Assembly: GCF_037038585.1 (NCBI RefSeq)
Contig: NC_092541.1
Span: 4,213,445 to 4,277,444, forward strand
Length of the DNA: 64,000 nucleotides
Direction: 5' to 3'
Origin: Patagioenas fasciata
Lineage: Eukaryota > Chordata > Aves > Columbiformes > Columbidae
The translations under genes and the position numbers were made by a program. Of the stretch, positions 38,886-52,228 are shown piece by piece. The stretch's first letter is position 1, and each line of letters starts with the position of its first letter. Below the pieces are notes generated by a model. The model searched no databases and was not told the DNA's origin. It saw only the letters and a program-made list of their open reading frames with translations.

Positions 38886-39725
38886 TGCGGGATGGGTGAG
38901 CAGCTCCGGGATGGGAGATGAGCTCCAGGATGGGGTGATGAGCTCCGGATGGGTGATGAGCTCCAGGACGAGGTGATGAGCTCCAGGATGGGTGTTGAGC
39001 TCTGGGATGGGTGATGAGCTCCAGGATGGGGTGAGGAGCTCCAGGATGGGCTGATGAGCTCCAGGATGGGTGATGAGCTCTGGGATGGGTGATGAACTCC
39101 AGGATGGGGTGATGAGTTCCAGGATGGGTGTTGAGCTCTGGGATGGGTGATGAGCTCCAGGATGGGGTGAGGAGCTCCAGGATGGGATGATGAGCTCCAG
39201 GATGGGTGATGAGCTCTGGGATGGGTGATGAACTCCAGGATGGGGTGATGAGTTCCAGGATGGGTGTTGAGCTCTGGGATGGGTGATGAGCTCCAGGATG
39301 GGGTGATGAGTTCCAGGATGGGTGTTGAGCTCTGGGATGGGTGATGAGCTCCGGGATGGGGTGATGAGCTCCAGGATGGGTGATGAGCTCTGTGATGGGT
39401 GATGAGCTCCAGGATGGGGTGATGAGTTCCAGGATGGGTGTTGAGCTCTGGGATGGGTGATGAGCTCTATGATGGGTGATGAGCTCCAGGATGGGGTGAT
39501 GAACTCTGGAATGGGTGATGAGCTCCGGGATGGGGTGATGAGCTCCAGGATGGGATGATGAGTTCCGGGATGGGGTGATGAGCTCCAGGATGGGTGATGA
39601 GCTCCAGGATGGGGTGATGAGCTCTGGAATGGGTGATGAGCTCCGGGATGGGTGATGAGCTCCAGGATGAGGTGATGAGCTCCGGGATGGATGATGAGCT
39701 CCAGGATGCGGTGATGAACTCCAGG
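38886..39725. repeat. About 19.4-bp minisatellite with higher-order period
   Basis: About 42 copies of a 19-20 bp unit, GATGAGCTCCAGGATGGGGT, with variants GAGCTCTGGGATGGGT, GAACTCC, GAGTTCC and GTTGAGCTC. The rare variant GTTGAG begins near 38994, 39130, 39266, 39324 and 39440. The spacings are 136, 136, 58 and 116 bp, that is 7, 7, 3 and 6 units, so the array also grew by multi-unit blocks. It lies in the presumed MYO1D 3'UTR or just downstream of the gene. Confidence 0.92.
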
Positions 39726-40249
39726 CAGGAAAGCAGTGAGTTCAGAGCATGTCCATGGTCCGTCCCGGCTCCGAGTGGAGTGTCCCTGGCGTGGGGACCC
39801 AGCACCGCCCCCCCAAACCTGCTCCCGTTCCGCCGCCATCGGCTCTCATGGGTCCAGCCGCCCTGAGCCGCGATCTTTGGTTCCTCCTCCAGTGGAGGCT
39901 GCATAATATTGCAAACAACAACACAGAAAAAGGCAACACAGAAGGGGATACTGGAGAGGGTTTCAGAAATCAATGTGGGAAAGGGGGCAAGTACCTATAA
40001 ATGCTTTTTTTTTGGACTAAGAAGCACTTTCCTGATATTCTGGCCTGTTTTGTAAGATGGACACAGGTCACTGGCTATTTTAAGCCATCGTTGCATGCGG
40101 TAGTAAAACCCTCTCCTGAATTTGGGTTTGGTGAAACCTCTGGCTTTAGAGCCCGTTTTAGGTGCAGGACCAAGTCACGGCTGAAGCGTCTCTGAACTCG
40201 TGCCCTTGAGCCGTGGGAGGCGCCGATGGAAGCTCCATCCTCCGCGACG

Positions 40250-40406
40250 CTAATTCCCTGGCACGCAGAGGACGAAACCGGAACGATGCTTGGTGAAATC
40301 CGGCTGGGATTGGTTAATCTTGGTCTCCACGGAGACGGTGCATTTCCGCCCGTGCAGGCTGCACTGGACCGGGTTGGTGACGCTGACCTGCAGGGCGCGT
40401 TTCTCA
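40250..40406 (-). CDS. MYO1D: Unconventional myosin Id, last coding exon (partial gene)
   Basis: The reverse complement reads a T completing the previous codon, then [20 protein letters not shown], then [20 protein letters not shown], and ends [11 protein letters not shown] before a TAG stop at 40250-40252. This matches the C-terminus of vertebrate myosin Id, the end of the TH1 tail that binds membrane lipids. The acceptor is strong: a long pyrimidine tract and TTTCACAG just right of 40406. MYO1D is a single-headed membrane motor linked to left-right asymmetry and recycling endosomes. Only these 51 residues are in the window; the motor, IQ and most of the tail must lie beyond 64000. Its position, convergent to CDK5R1, matches conserved vertebrate gene order. 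Confidence 0.93.
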
Positions 40407-42295
40407 CTGTGAAAGCAAAAAGGAAAGAGAAAATCAGAGGCAGGTGGGAGGACGGGATGTGGTTACCGAGCCTGGACCACAGTGCAGGTGTTTTCAGGTC
40501 GTGATCAAGCTGCGTTAAGCTCCAAGCCCCTTTTTGGGTTTGGTTAAGCCCTGTTTCCGCCTCCCACGCGTGGGGACTTCGGCACCGTCAGCGGTACCAA
40601 TGGGGGAAACGGCAAAGCAAAGGCTGCAAAGGCTGGGGCTGGGGTAGGCGACCTTGTGAGCGATCGCTCCCGTCTCTAATTCCAGTAAAGATGATGACAT
40701 CCCTTGCTCTGAGCTCAGAGATTAAAGGTGCAGCACGAAACAGCACAAAGAACCACAGGCTGGGCTGGGGGTTGTCTGTCATTCCCTCTCTGGACAGACA
40801 GACCGACCGTGCAGCCCCCGGGGTCGGAGCGCCCTGGGTGGGCACAGGGACAAAACTGTGTCGCTGTGATCCCTTCCCTGGATTTTGAAGCCCTGAACGC
40901 AGCTTTAGTGCTGAGGGTGATGCCCGTGAGTGAAATGAGGAGTTTCTGCCACCCCAATTTGGTGTTTCTTGGCTGTTTGGGTCACCGCCAGCGAGGGACA
41001 TCAGGACAGACGGCTGTCACCTCCACTCCGGTCGAGTCGGGGTGGCCGGCAGGGATGTCCTCTTTGCTAAAGGCCAAAAAAGCCATGATTTATATCATAA
41101 AAGACTTTCCTTGTACCAGCAGCAAGGCATAAAGGTGTTTGGTTGGGGGGTTCTGTCAAGGCAGCAGCACACGAACCCGTCACGTTGTCCCAACAGCAAT
41201 CCACCAGGTCCTCACGTTGTCGCAGGTATTTAAGACTTATTTACTCTTGCCTCAGCGAGTCGAGGCTTAAATCCCTGCTTAGTTTGCTATTTTTACCGCG
41301 TCTTAGCAGAGCGAACCTGTGGGAGATTCCAACCATCACGTGCCTGGAGAGCGGGCTGAGCATCGAGTGTCTGCTCCAGGGATAAACCCCACGACTTCCC
41401 TCCTCTCCCTCATTAGATTGTAGGTAAGAAGACGGAAGTTCTGTTGCTGTTAATAGTCAAAATCTGTTGACTCAGGGGGGAAGAACGTCATTAACCAGAA
41501 TTTTGACCACGAGCAGGAGCCAGGCCTGGAAATCCAATGGTCCTCGATTTATTTTGAGCCCTGTGGTTGTGGGAGCTGAAGTAAGAAGGTCTCCAGGTCC
41601 TGGCTCCAGCTGGAATGAGGAGAATCGACTAAATGTACGTGAAGCTGATGTTGTCCTGGGCTCTGGAGAAGATGCTCTGAGCCTTGGTCTGTGTAATATT
41701 TCCATTAAATAAGCGTTTCCAGGGCAGTGGTGGAGTCACCATCCCTGGAGGTTGAACAGATGTGGAGATGAGGGTAGCTATGGTTGGGTTATGGTTGGAC
41801 TGGATGATCTTAAAGGTCTTTTCCAACCAAAATGGTTCTTTGATCTACGATTCCCTTCTCCCACTCACACCTGACCACATGTTGCTTCTCTTCACATGAG
41901 AAGAGGTTTCGGCCTCCAAACCTTTTGCCGGGGCAGCGGGACGGCTCCCGAATGGCATCCAAAGGACGATTCCCTTTGCGCAGGGATTAGGGACACAACG
42001 CTGGACCTGCCGCCAGCTCCACGTGCCGGGACCTTGAAAGGAAATGTCAGTTGGGTTTCCAGCCCATCGGTCACATCAGCATCAGGCGACGAAAAGGGGA
42101 GATGGCAGCTGCCGCTGCCCTGGGGTGAGATGGTTTATTTATTGACCAAAAGGGAGAAAACAGCTGCCTGCATCAGCCAGTGAACCCGACTAAAAGACCT
42201 TCCAAATGTCCCTGATACAATGAGATTTAACCCAGCAACGCAGCTGGGGAGCTGCTGCTCCAAGATCCTGCAGAACTGAGATCCCTAAGGAACAG
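40407..42295 (-). other. MYO1D: MYO1D last intron, proximal part
   Basis: Unique sequence except for a CR1 end at 41713-41850. No upstream MYO1D exon was recognised. A few frames of 60-137 residues are unconvincing. Confidence 0.6.
41713..41850 (+). mobile_element. CR1 LINE 3' fragment
   Basis: CCAGGGCAGTGGTGGAGTC, TCCCTGGAGGTTGAACAGA and GGACTGGATGATCTTAAAGG, followed by CCAACCAAAATGGTTC, match a CR1 3' end. About 140 bp remain and the terminal ATTCTATG repeat is degraded. Confidence 0.85.
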
Positions 42296-42815
42296 TCGAT
42301 GGAGATGGAGATAGATGGAGATGGAGTTGGAGATGGAGATGGATGGAGATGGAGTTGGAGATGGAGATGGATGGAGATGGAGATAGATGGAGGTGGAGAT
42401 GGATGGAGATGGAGATGGAGATAGATGGAGATGGAGATGGAGGTGGAGATGGAGATAGAGATGGAGATGGATGGAGATGGAGGTGGAGATAGATGGAGAT
42501 GGAGGTGGAGGTGGAGACGGAGATAGATGGAGATGGACATAGATGGAGATGGAGATGTAGATGGAGATAGATGGAGATGGAGATGGAGATGGAGATGGAG
42601 ATGGAGATGGAGATGGAGATGGAGATGGAGATGGAGGTGGAGATGGAGACAGAGATGGATAGAGATGGAGATGGAGATAGATGGAGATGGAGTTGTGTTG
42701 GAGGTGGAGATGGAGATGGAGACAGAGATGGAGATAGATGGAGATGGACATAGATGGAGATGGAGATAGATGGAGATGGAGATAGATGGAGATGGAGGTG
42801 GAGCTGGAGATGGTC
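42296..42815. repeat. (GATGGA)n hexamer array
   Basis: About 85 copies of a six-base unit (GAGATG/GATGGA) with regular GATAGA and GGTGGA variants. A purer core is at about 42570-42635. It is open in all six frames because the unit is a multiple of three, which explains the Trp-Arg and Ser-Pro-rich frames. Confidence 0.93.
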
Positions 42816-45800
42816 CAGTGTAATCCTGGAAGTCCAGCCAAGGAGTTAATGGCTCTGGGTGTGAGCACACGTGTGCCTGTGAGCATCATGTGTATGGGAC
42901 AACCACATCCCAACGCTAAAGCATCGTCAGAAATCCAGCAGGAGCTGCGCCGGCACTCGGGTGAACAGCGGCAAAAGGGCAACAAGCAGAGAAGAGGCGA
43001 CTCTGAGCACGGGTCCATGAAAGATGGGAGTTTTGGCTGAGCATTTCATCTCGGACCTCAGGGAAAACACAAGCCAAGCAGCGCGTAAATGGCCGGAGCA
43101 TCTGTCAGCGCCGCATCGGTGCCGCAAATCAGCGGTGGGGAGCAAAACAGTGGAAGGAAAGAGCGGTCAGAGACCAGAGGGAGTTTCTGAGAAGACAGTG
43201 GTGTAAGGCTAGAAAGTTAAATAAATGCATTGCTATACAAATGTTGAGCATAAGAGATGCTTAAGAGCAAACGCAGGTGAACTGGAATGTCTTGCATGGA
43301 GCTGTAAAGGGCATGAAAGTTCTTTATTTGTAGCTGTGAGCTCCCTGGGGAGCCGGGAAGATGCTGAACACAGGTCAGTGGTACCTGAGCCCATCCGGGG
43401 ATGCAGCTCCATCCTCACAGGTTGGGAAAACGGGAGGAACGGGCAATTTCTGCAGATTAAATGAGGTGCTGCCTGCCTATGGAGACAGCTAAAGCAACCA
43501 TGGAGCGGGAAACAAGTCATTTTTCAGAAGGAAAATTGGGGTAGAAGATGGGAAAGCCGAGCACAGCAAGCGCCTGATTTTCATGACAACAAGCCAGAGG
43601 GATTTAAATGAGGCCGAACACGCGCCGCAGCGTGAAACGAGGGCTGGGCAGTAACAAAGCGAGTGGGATGTATCCCGGGGGGGATTTTTATCACTGATCA
43701 AACCTTTGTAGGGTTTAGATCAAGGCCTCTCGCTGCGGACCGAACAGCCCCGAGTGGCCGCGCAGTTGCCAACAAGATGTTGGGAAGGAGCAGGATGGAG
43801 AATATGGAGAAACGGTAACGCCTTATGGACGTGAGCGCTGTGGTCTCAGCTGGATACTGGGTGCAGCCTTCGAGGGGCTTCAGTGGTGCAAAAATCAAAA
43901 TGCAAAGGCTCACAGATGAAGGGAGGCTCTAAAAAAGAAAGGGGAAAAGCAGCAGCTGTATTCTGCGTGAAGAAAGCACCGAGGGAGCAGAGAGAGGGCT
44001 GAAAAGAGGCATTTTCAAGGCTCTGCCTCCTCGCAACAGCCAGAGACCAACAGTGATACTGGGAATTTTGAGGTGGGTTTTAAAAGCTTTCCAGGCAATG
44101 GGTTGTGGATCATCTGGGTGGCACAGAGGTGGGAAAAACCCAGCAGGGTCTAACACAACGTTGGATATACCATAGGGAATAAACACTTACGTATCTGAAC
44201 TACAACAGGTGGCATTTTTGGAGAAGATAAGTGTCTCCTGCAGGAGGGTCTGAAGCAGGCGGAGTGTTTGGCAGGGATGGGGTTGATCTATCTCGTCCGA
44301 GCACTCGTGGGTTTCTGCCACTTGCAGAACAATGATACTGAGGGTGTTGGGGCTCGGAGGAAAAACTATAGTGAAAATTAACCCTAAGATGGAGACAAAA
44401 ATAGGACATCTGGTTTCTCAACGAGCACAAAAGCTGTGCTGAAACCTGGTGTGCGTTTTGTGTGGCTGCGTCCCCTCCGCTCTGGGGATGGCAGAACATC
44501 CGAGGTGTGTGCGGCTTCAAAGCTGCTTCCAGAGGACATTTACACACTTGGGGCATCAATTTCCCTACGTCAGGCCGGGATGATTTTGACAGCATCACCC
44601 CGGTGACTCCTCGGCACCATCGTCCTTCTCTGCTTGACCATCGGAGGGAGAAAACCTCTTTTTCCATGCAGCTCTTAACAAAACACCCCGGTTCACGTCG
44701 CTACAGGTTAAAAGCGATGATTTACCATCCTGCGTGCCCAAGAGAATAATTTAATGTCCTCTATTCCTCCTCATGCTGCTGCTGGGCTGTATTAGCACCA
44801 AAGGAACATCCCGTCCATCCAGCCGTCCCTTTTCTGGTTACCAACAAACCCAGGGTGAGGGGATTAACCCAGCCCCCTTTTTTTGGGTGCAGATCATTCC
44901 TCTGTGCCCATAACTCACGAGCAGCTGGATCAGAGGGGACGGAGCCGCGTGGTGGGAGCGTGACGCTCATTCAGCGCTGGCTGCATCGCTCGCACGTGCA
45001 CCCAAGAGACGCGGCAACGTCCCCAACCACAACGGGGTTGCAGAAGCCGCCTTGCGAAACCCTCGCTGGGGTCTCGCAGGGCCAAAGCGCGAGACAAACA
45101 GGATGTTTGCTCAAACCGTCCCTTGCTTTTAGAGATGCAGGGTTGTTGGCGTCGCAGGGCGGATCGGGTGGTCTTGGCGGGCTTAGACATTAAGATGGAT
45201 CAAAGCTATGGAAAGACAGACTATAAAGAAGTCAGACATGAATAAAGGAGATCTGGAGTTAGGATTAAAACGCAAATTTCCATAGTTGGAGGTCAGAACG
45301 AGCCCTCCAGGCATTTTAACATCAAGAAAGGTTGGTTGAGTTAAACATTGCTCTTGCTGTACCATTTTTCAACATTATTTGCAGTCAAGTGACACTTGGT
45401 ACCGTGAATCTTCTTCAGCCTTCAAAACCAGCGTGTTTCTCATACCGTGTTGTACCTTGTGGCCTAAGTTCAGGCAAACCACCCAGAAGTGGGAAGAAGT
45501 GCTTTTGTAAAGCAAATTTTCAATCTGCAAGAGGAGGAGCGGGCTCCAAACTGCAGCCGCACTTCGTCCCGCTGCAAACTCGACGTACAAAGCGACTTTC
45601 CACCTCCTCTGGCTCAGACTCGTGTGGTTTTCCTCCGCCGCTCACGCTGACATCTATTTACCAGCGCAAACCGCAGAGCCGCTCGCCCTCGGTTGGGGAG
45701 CCCACGTGTTACAACATCAGCTTGCGTCAGCAACTCTATTTTTGCCCTTTTAATGAGAAACAAGGTTTGTTAGTATCCGTATATCCCCGGTGGAAAGCGT

Positions 45801-48800
45801 TACACGTGGCCAATGGCACAGAGCGAGGCCAAAGCAAAGCCAACTATTACGACTCTGGCGTGCGGCCGATGCACTGAGACAGTTCCTTTCATTCACGTCT
45901 GAACTATAAATGCCACTTTGCTAAGCAAACAGCGGCTGCCACGACACCGTTGGGCTCTTCCCATGATGTGCCTGTGGCAGATCCAGGTATATTCCTTCCC
46001 CTCCAGCTGAGGAGTGAACCCTCAAATGTTTGGCGCTCTCACCCTTAAAATGCACTTATTCCTCCTCGAACCCAAGGTCTGGCGGTCCCAGAGCAGCGTG
46101 GGGGAGCTGCGGTTCCTTCTTTATGTATTAAGTAACTGGGGCGTTTGTGCATCCGTCCTCGCCAGCCAGAAAGTCAGCGAGCTGGGAGAGACCCTGTCGC
46201 TTCCAGCAGAACCATTTGGTTCACGTGCTGCTGGCAAAGGGGAGAAGGGGTGGGCACTGCTGCTCCTGTCCTATCTATCTCCTTCATTGGGAACATGAGG
46301 GAACCGCCATGTTTAGATAAAATACCTAAAAGCAGGTGAATCGGGGTCAGGTCGCAGCGAAACTGCTTTATTTTATGGGGGGAAAGCCCCAAAAATGTGG
46401 TTTGGAGACGTCGCTTTGCAAGCACGTTGCAGGTGCACCCTACGCCCCCCTCTCCACCATCCCTGGGAAGTGCGAGCGAAACAAAAAGTGATTGTGATTA
46501 TTTCAGATCACATGAAATTCAAGAAAGGGATCAAAAACTAATCGGAGCTTCATGATCCAGCTGAACTGGGGTGAACGCTCCCCCAACCCCAACCCAAACA
46601 TGATCGGTGTCTCCAAGCTGAACACGCTGGACCTTGGGGTGGGAAGGATGCGCTTTAGGCACTTAAGCTCAGCTCTAAACCATACCCTGATCTCGTTATC
46701 ATGCTCTTAATTAATCCCCTCCCTGCGTGGCATCGGGATCCCGAGTTCTGCTCCTCCCCAGGCTCCAAATCCATCTCCAAAAGGAGAAACCTCCGTCTTT
46801 GTTCTTTCCTCCCCTCGTGCCACCAGCATCCGACGCCTGATGTCATTTGTCCCTTCCGAGGCGCTCGCTAAGAGCCGGGCAATGCTTTTGTGGGTGAAAA
46901 ACGTGCTCACTTAAATAGGGTATTTCCCAGGAAATCTCATCAACAAAGCGGCTTTCAAATACAAAAAGAAAAAGCACACGCAGTGCGTTAGATCTTATAT
47001 TTCCTCCTGCAATTCTGAATTGCAGAGCGGGGGTGGAGAAGGTGGCACCACAGCGCCGGGGAGCCAGGACTATGTGGTTTGATACTATAGGAATTAAATC
47101 CCCTGCAAAATCCAGCGGATTTCGCATTCTCTCGGTGGCTGAAATGGTGCATTTTGCATCAAGATTTCAGCACGCTGGAGATCGGATCTCGTTAGGTAGG
47201 AAACGGCTGTGGAACATCCTCACCCTGCCCACACTGGGCTCTGCAGCTCAGTTTTGGGTTTGGAGAAACACAGACGTTTATTTGAGGCTGAAGGATACAA
47301 GTCCCGGTTTGGCGACGTGTGCGCTCGCCTTCATCCACCCAAACTGACCCAGTTAACATTGCCTGGCTTGCAGGACCAATATATAAACCACAGCTTCTTC
47401 TCCAGTCTCCAATTAGTCAGATTAATATTTTCTCAGCTATTCTGAGCGCTGGCAAAGCTCGGGAGAGTCGGCTCGCAGCCGCCTTTCTGCTTCAGGAGGA
47501 GCAAACGCGGCCACAAGACGCTGGAGCCCGCGATGCCAAAAATATGATTCAAAGCCCTTGGCTGGAGTTAGAGCGGAACGTCGGCTATGGACGGGGTTAT
47601 GCCAAGAATCCCGCATCGGGAACGCACCGGCACATAAATAAAACAAGAGCACTTAGGAAGATGAGCGCAGACTCACCTCCCGTTTAGAACATCACAGATC
47701 TTGACTCCGGGCAGGCTGAGAAGCAGCAAAAGTCTTTCCTTATATTCTATATTGGGCTCTGGTGCTCCGGTCACCCAGGGGGCTGAGCCCACCGCACCCG
47801 CAGTTGCTGGGGCCACATCTGCAATGCCCCCCCGCAAAAGATGCTCTCAGCCTGTTTAGCAGATGCCGAGAAAACTCTGCTGCCTCAATTGTTGAAGTTT
47901 AAGAAAGCAATTCCAAAAAAAAATACTTCAAAGGGAATCCGGCACCTTTCGGGCGTCTGGGATGTATTTATTCAAGTGTGAGGTGTAGGGAGCTGATGGG
48001 AAGCACAATAAATATGGGATTATCCAACTGTTTTCCCACTCAAATGTATAAGGGGTGACAGTTTTCTAGCACCAAACAGTGGGTTAAACAGCTGATGGTG
48101 CATTATGGTGGAAAAGCGCTGCTGTTGCCTTTTTGTTTCCCTCGACGCAGACACAATAAGCAGGAGGGTGTTTTGCCAAAGCGAAGGCACAAGCTCAGCT
48201 TTGCCGCTCACAGCGGAGCCGGGGGAAACGCGCGGATCTGGGGACAAGGGTGATGGCACAAGGGCTGTCCCCACGCGCAGGGACGCCAGGTCGTGTCCCC
48301 GCATCCCACCCACGGCTCTGAAAGCTCCGGTTCGGTGACGCCCCCGCGGTGCCGCACGCCAAGGCTGTTGCTGTCCCCTGTCACCATCCTCCCGCCCCAC
48401 AGCCTCATATTCCACACAAGCCGGGGATTTAACAGGGGGAACAGCCCCTGCCAGGTGCACAGAACCCACCGGCGGCATCGGCCAAGCTGAGCTTGTGGCT
48501 TCGCTTTAGCAAAAGGGGAGGGCGACGGAGAGGGACCGGCCGCTTTTAGCTCTCGGTCGCTATAGCAACCGGGAGATTCATCATCCCATCTGATGCTTCG
48601 CTCCTGCCAGCCAACCAGGGCTGATGCGGAGCAACCAGAGATGGGTTCATTTAGTGCCGCCTGTGACTGCGGCTCTCCGCACCCCGGATAACCCCTGGAT
48701 AAGCTAATTCTGCAGCAATTCCCTTTTCTGGGGGATTCTTTGGTTTTAATTTGCTCGGGAGCATCCCGTCACCGCTGGCACGCAGGACTTGCAGGCGGGG

Positions 48801-51800
48801 TGTCACCGTGACCTGGTTAGCGCAGGACGAGGTGACATTCTGTGCAAACGCCGGTGGCTTCCCGGTCCCCTGGGCCACTCTGCCCGGTAGCAGTGCTGGA
48901 ACAATCAGAGCCCGCAGCTCTGGCCGCTGGGGTGACCTTGCTCTGTGAGCACCAGAGCCGGCTCCCCTCCTTGGCTCCTCTGACCTGGAACAGCTGTGCT
49001 TAATCCTGCCTCTCTATTTCCAGAGCTGCTCCAAAAACCTACATTTGTCTCCTTTTTCCTAAGAGAAAAAGACAAGAAATTAGCTAAAGCTTCAGGGGAT
49101 AGAAAAAACGCCACGGAAAAGAGGTGGTTTTGTGCTGTTTTCTCTCCCAGGGAGAAGCGACGTTCCTGTTCACCCTCCCCACGCAAAGCAAGATGTTGAT
49201 CACATAGCTCCTGATAAAATGTCTCATGTTCACAGGCAACCGGCCCCACAGACGAGCGTTGTCCCCCATGACTTAGGTCGCCAGTACCAGGACTATCAAG
49301 CCCCCAAACCACCAGCTCATTCCTGAATGCTTCGATCCGAGCGCAGAGGTGGGGTGTGCTCGGGTTATCCCCGCGTTACGCCCACGAGGAACACGGTTCC
49401 TCCTCTCCCGGCGTCCACACCGTGACATTTTAGCTGAGGAAGCTGAATCACCCTTCAATTAACAGAGGCTTGATGGTGAGGAGCCTGGCGGGGGTCTCCC
49501 TCCTCTTGCTGTGGTCTAATGAAGAATCACTCGAACAGGGTGATTTTTCCATCCCTCGGGTTTACGCTGAACTGATTGATGGGGCAGGAGGTGGCAGCAG
49601 GGACACTGCGGGCAGCACCGTGTTTGCTTGGCGCCTTCCAAATCAAAATCACTTTAAAACACGCGCCGGACCCCGCGGAACAAAGCAGGGAGGACTAACC
49701 AGGCTGAGGATGACGAATGGGAAGAGGAAGGGTGACAAGTCAAGGTGACTCAGGGCACCGACCTCTCCATTGCTCCATCATCACATCCAGGTTTTAGCTT
49801 TTTACGCAACTGCTCCTTCCCTCTTATTTCCTGGGGCCTTTGGGAGGAGGTCAAGCAAGTACACAGGGCTTAAAAAAGGGCTTTATATTGAAGAGAAGGT
49901 CAGAGGGAAGCTTGGGAGCAATCATAGCAGGGCTGGTGCTACTGGAAAACCCACTGGAGTCTCAGGAACATGAACCGAGATCTCAGAATCACTCAGAATA
50001 TTTTGATGTATTTTCTATCAGCCCAGCCCCGGAGGCAGGGGGGATTTTAGGGATGATGTTTGGACAGGTTTACGATCATTCTCGGGATGTCAGACGTTGA
50101 TGTTCCTCATCTATATCCAACTTCCCTGGTGACGCTATTTTGTTTTGAAGTCTTAGGAAATCCGGCCTCTGTTTCCCAGCACGGGGTGGCCAAAAGATGG
50201 GGACGTTGGTCATTAAGGAGAATCCAGGTTGCAGAAAAGAGAAGACGAGCGGTAAGTGCGGCAGGTACCACGAGGTGGGTGAATTTAGGGGGATTTGAGA
50301 AATGGGAGGAAGGACGAAAGAGGATGGTTGGACTGCGCAGGGCTGTGAGCAGCCTCCATCCCTATATCATAGGGAAAAGAAAGACGCTTAAAAAGTCATG
50401 AAACAAAGTCCTTCTGGTAGCACGGAGGTTTGTAGAAAGAGCAATTCAATTCTGGATTCCTCACGTCCTCTCCAAGGACCATGAGCAGCCGGATGAGCCT
50501 AAACCAACGCGACAGGCGACCTGCCAGGAGTTGTATCGGCCACAGGCGCCCCCGGAACAAAGAACCCAGCTCAAAATATCACCCTGCCACTAATGATTCA
50601 AGGCAGCCTCGCTCTATACATTCCAAGCCAGATGATTCCTGAGAGCACCAAACTCTCACCGTCTTTCCGTAATATTACGGATTCATGATGGCATCAAGGA
50701 CGCTTCTTAGAACTGGGACTTTGGCTATGCCGGGAAATCAATTTTTAATGTCACAGCAAAACGTCAGGCAGGATTTTAAGTGGGTTTTTATGTATTCAGA
50801 GCGGTTGAGCAGTCAATTCGGTTTTCATTATTTCAAAAGCATTTGCTGAGAGGTTCCAGAGTGGTCTCGCTATCACTTTGGCGAAGAAAAGGGCTCTGAA
50901 GCTGCAATCCCAGAATAAAAATGCTGGCACTTCTGCTTCCCTTTGTTCTCCCGTCTTTATTCACCGACACATTAGCACAATTCACACCGGCAGGAAAAAG
51001 ACAACTTGCTGTGCAGAGAGACAGCTACGCCTTATTTAAATACCCGACCTATTTCTGCTTTTCCTTCGCCTCACATTCAACAAGAGTTTGGATTTGCAGC
51101 AAGAGCTGAAATAGCCCTGTTGCATCATGCGGAAGCTGCTCTCCCATGTGGCATAAACACAAAGATCTTTGCTGATAGAAGTGAAAAGTTCGGAGGGAAA
51201 TGCACATCGCCAGGGTGATTCCCACTGTGTGCCCATTTGCATTTGCATTGCAGCGACATCTGATTTTCATTTCAGGGTATTATATGACTCTTGGAGGACA
51301 ACACCTATGGAAACACGACGGGGATGTATATATTCTAACATCAGCTACCTACTGGAAACAGCAAATCCCTCCTGTTTGGACATGGAATTCTTCCTCAGTA
51401 TCGGGAATCTCATTTTGGAAATCACAGTCTTTGATTTCCAAATGTCCCTGCCCAATTAGCCGGGGTGCTGAACGACCTCAGGACACCGTGCAGCTCTCGG
51501 CAAGGCCAGGCCTGGGGAAGGTGCAAGAGATGGTTTGGATCGAGGGGATGGAAAGGCCGAGCTGGCAGCTCGTCACCCGCCAGCGGGGCTGCCGGAGCCC
51601 TCGGTGCTGGAATAAACGTGGGTTTGTTCCCGAGCGGACGGGGCCGCGAGCTTTAGCGCGCAGACGCGTTACCAGGCACAGCCAAACGCTTTTAATTACC
51701 GTCTGGCACAGTTCACTGCCTCAGCTGCAAAAGAATCGACCCCTCTCCCTATCTTTCCTTGCAGCGGCTCCGACAACGTCGCCTTCACACCAAACCACTC

Positions 51801-51820
51801 AGGATCCTCTGTCGCCTTGG
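42816..51820 (-). other. MYO1D: MYO1D intron, unique sequence
   Basis: Nine kilobases without a recognised exon, RNA gene or mobile element. The region near 47340-47520 has mixed AT and GC composition with a TATATAAACC motif and could be a conserved element, but this is only an impression. All frames here are short and without domains. Confidence 0.5.
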
Positions 51821-51823
51821 GGT

Positions 51824-52228
51824 CCCTCTCCCTCCCCTCCCCTCCCCTCCCCTCCCCTCCCCTCCCCTCCCCTCCCCTCCCCTCTCCCTCCCCTCCCCTC
51901 CCCTCCCCTCCCCTCCCCTCCCCTCCCCTCCCCTCCCCTCCCCTCCCCTCCCCTCCCCTCCCCTCCCCTCCCCTCCCCTCTCCTCTCCTCTCCTCTCCTC
52001 TCCTCTCCTCTCCTCTCCTCTCCTCTCCTCTCCTCTCCTCTCCTCTCCTCTCCCCTCCCCTCCCCTCCTCCCCTCCCCTCCCCTCCCCTCCCCTTCTCCC
52101 CTCCCCTCCTCTCCTCCCCTCTCCTCCCCTCCCCTCCCCTCCCCTCCCCTCCCCTCCCCTCCCCTCCCCTCTCCTCCCCTCCCCTCCCCTCCCCTCCCCT
52201 CCCCTCCCCTCCCCTCCCCTCCCCTCTC
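51824..52228. repeat. (CCCCT)n / (CTCCT)n pentamer array
   Basis: About 400 bp of pure polypyrimidine on the plus strand. CCCCT units flank a homogeneous CTCCT block at about 51979-52052, followed by mixed units. The array is mirror-symmetric and therefore able to form triplex DNA. Frames rich in Ser-Pro-Leu or Gly-Glu-Arg are repeat translations. Confidence 0.97.
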
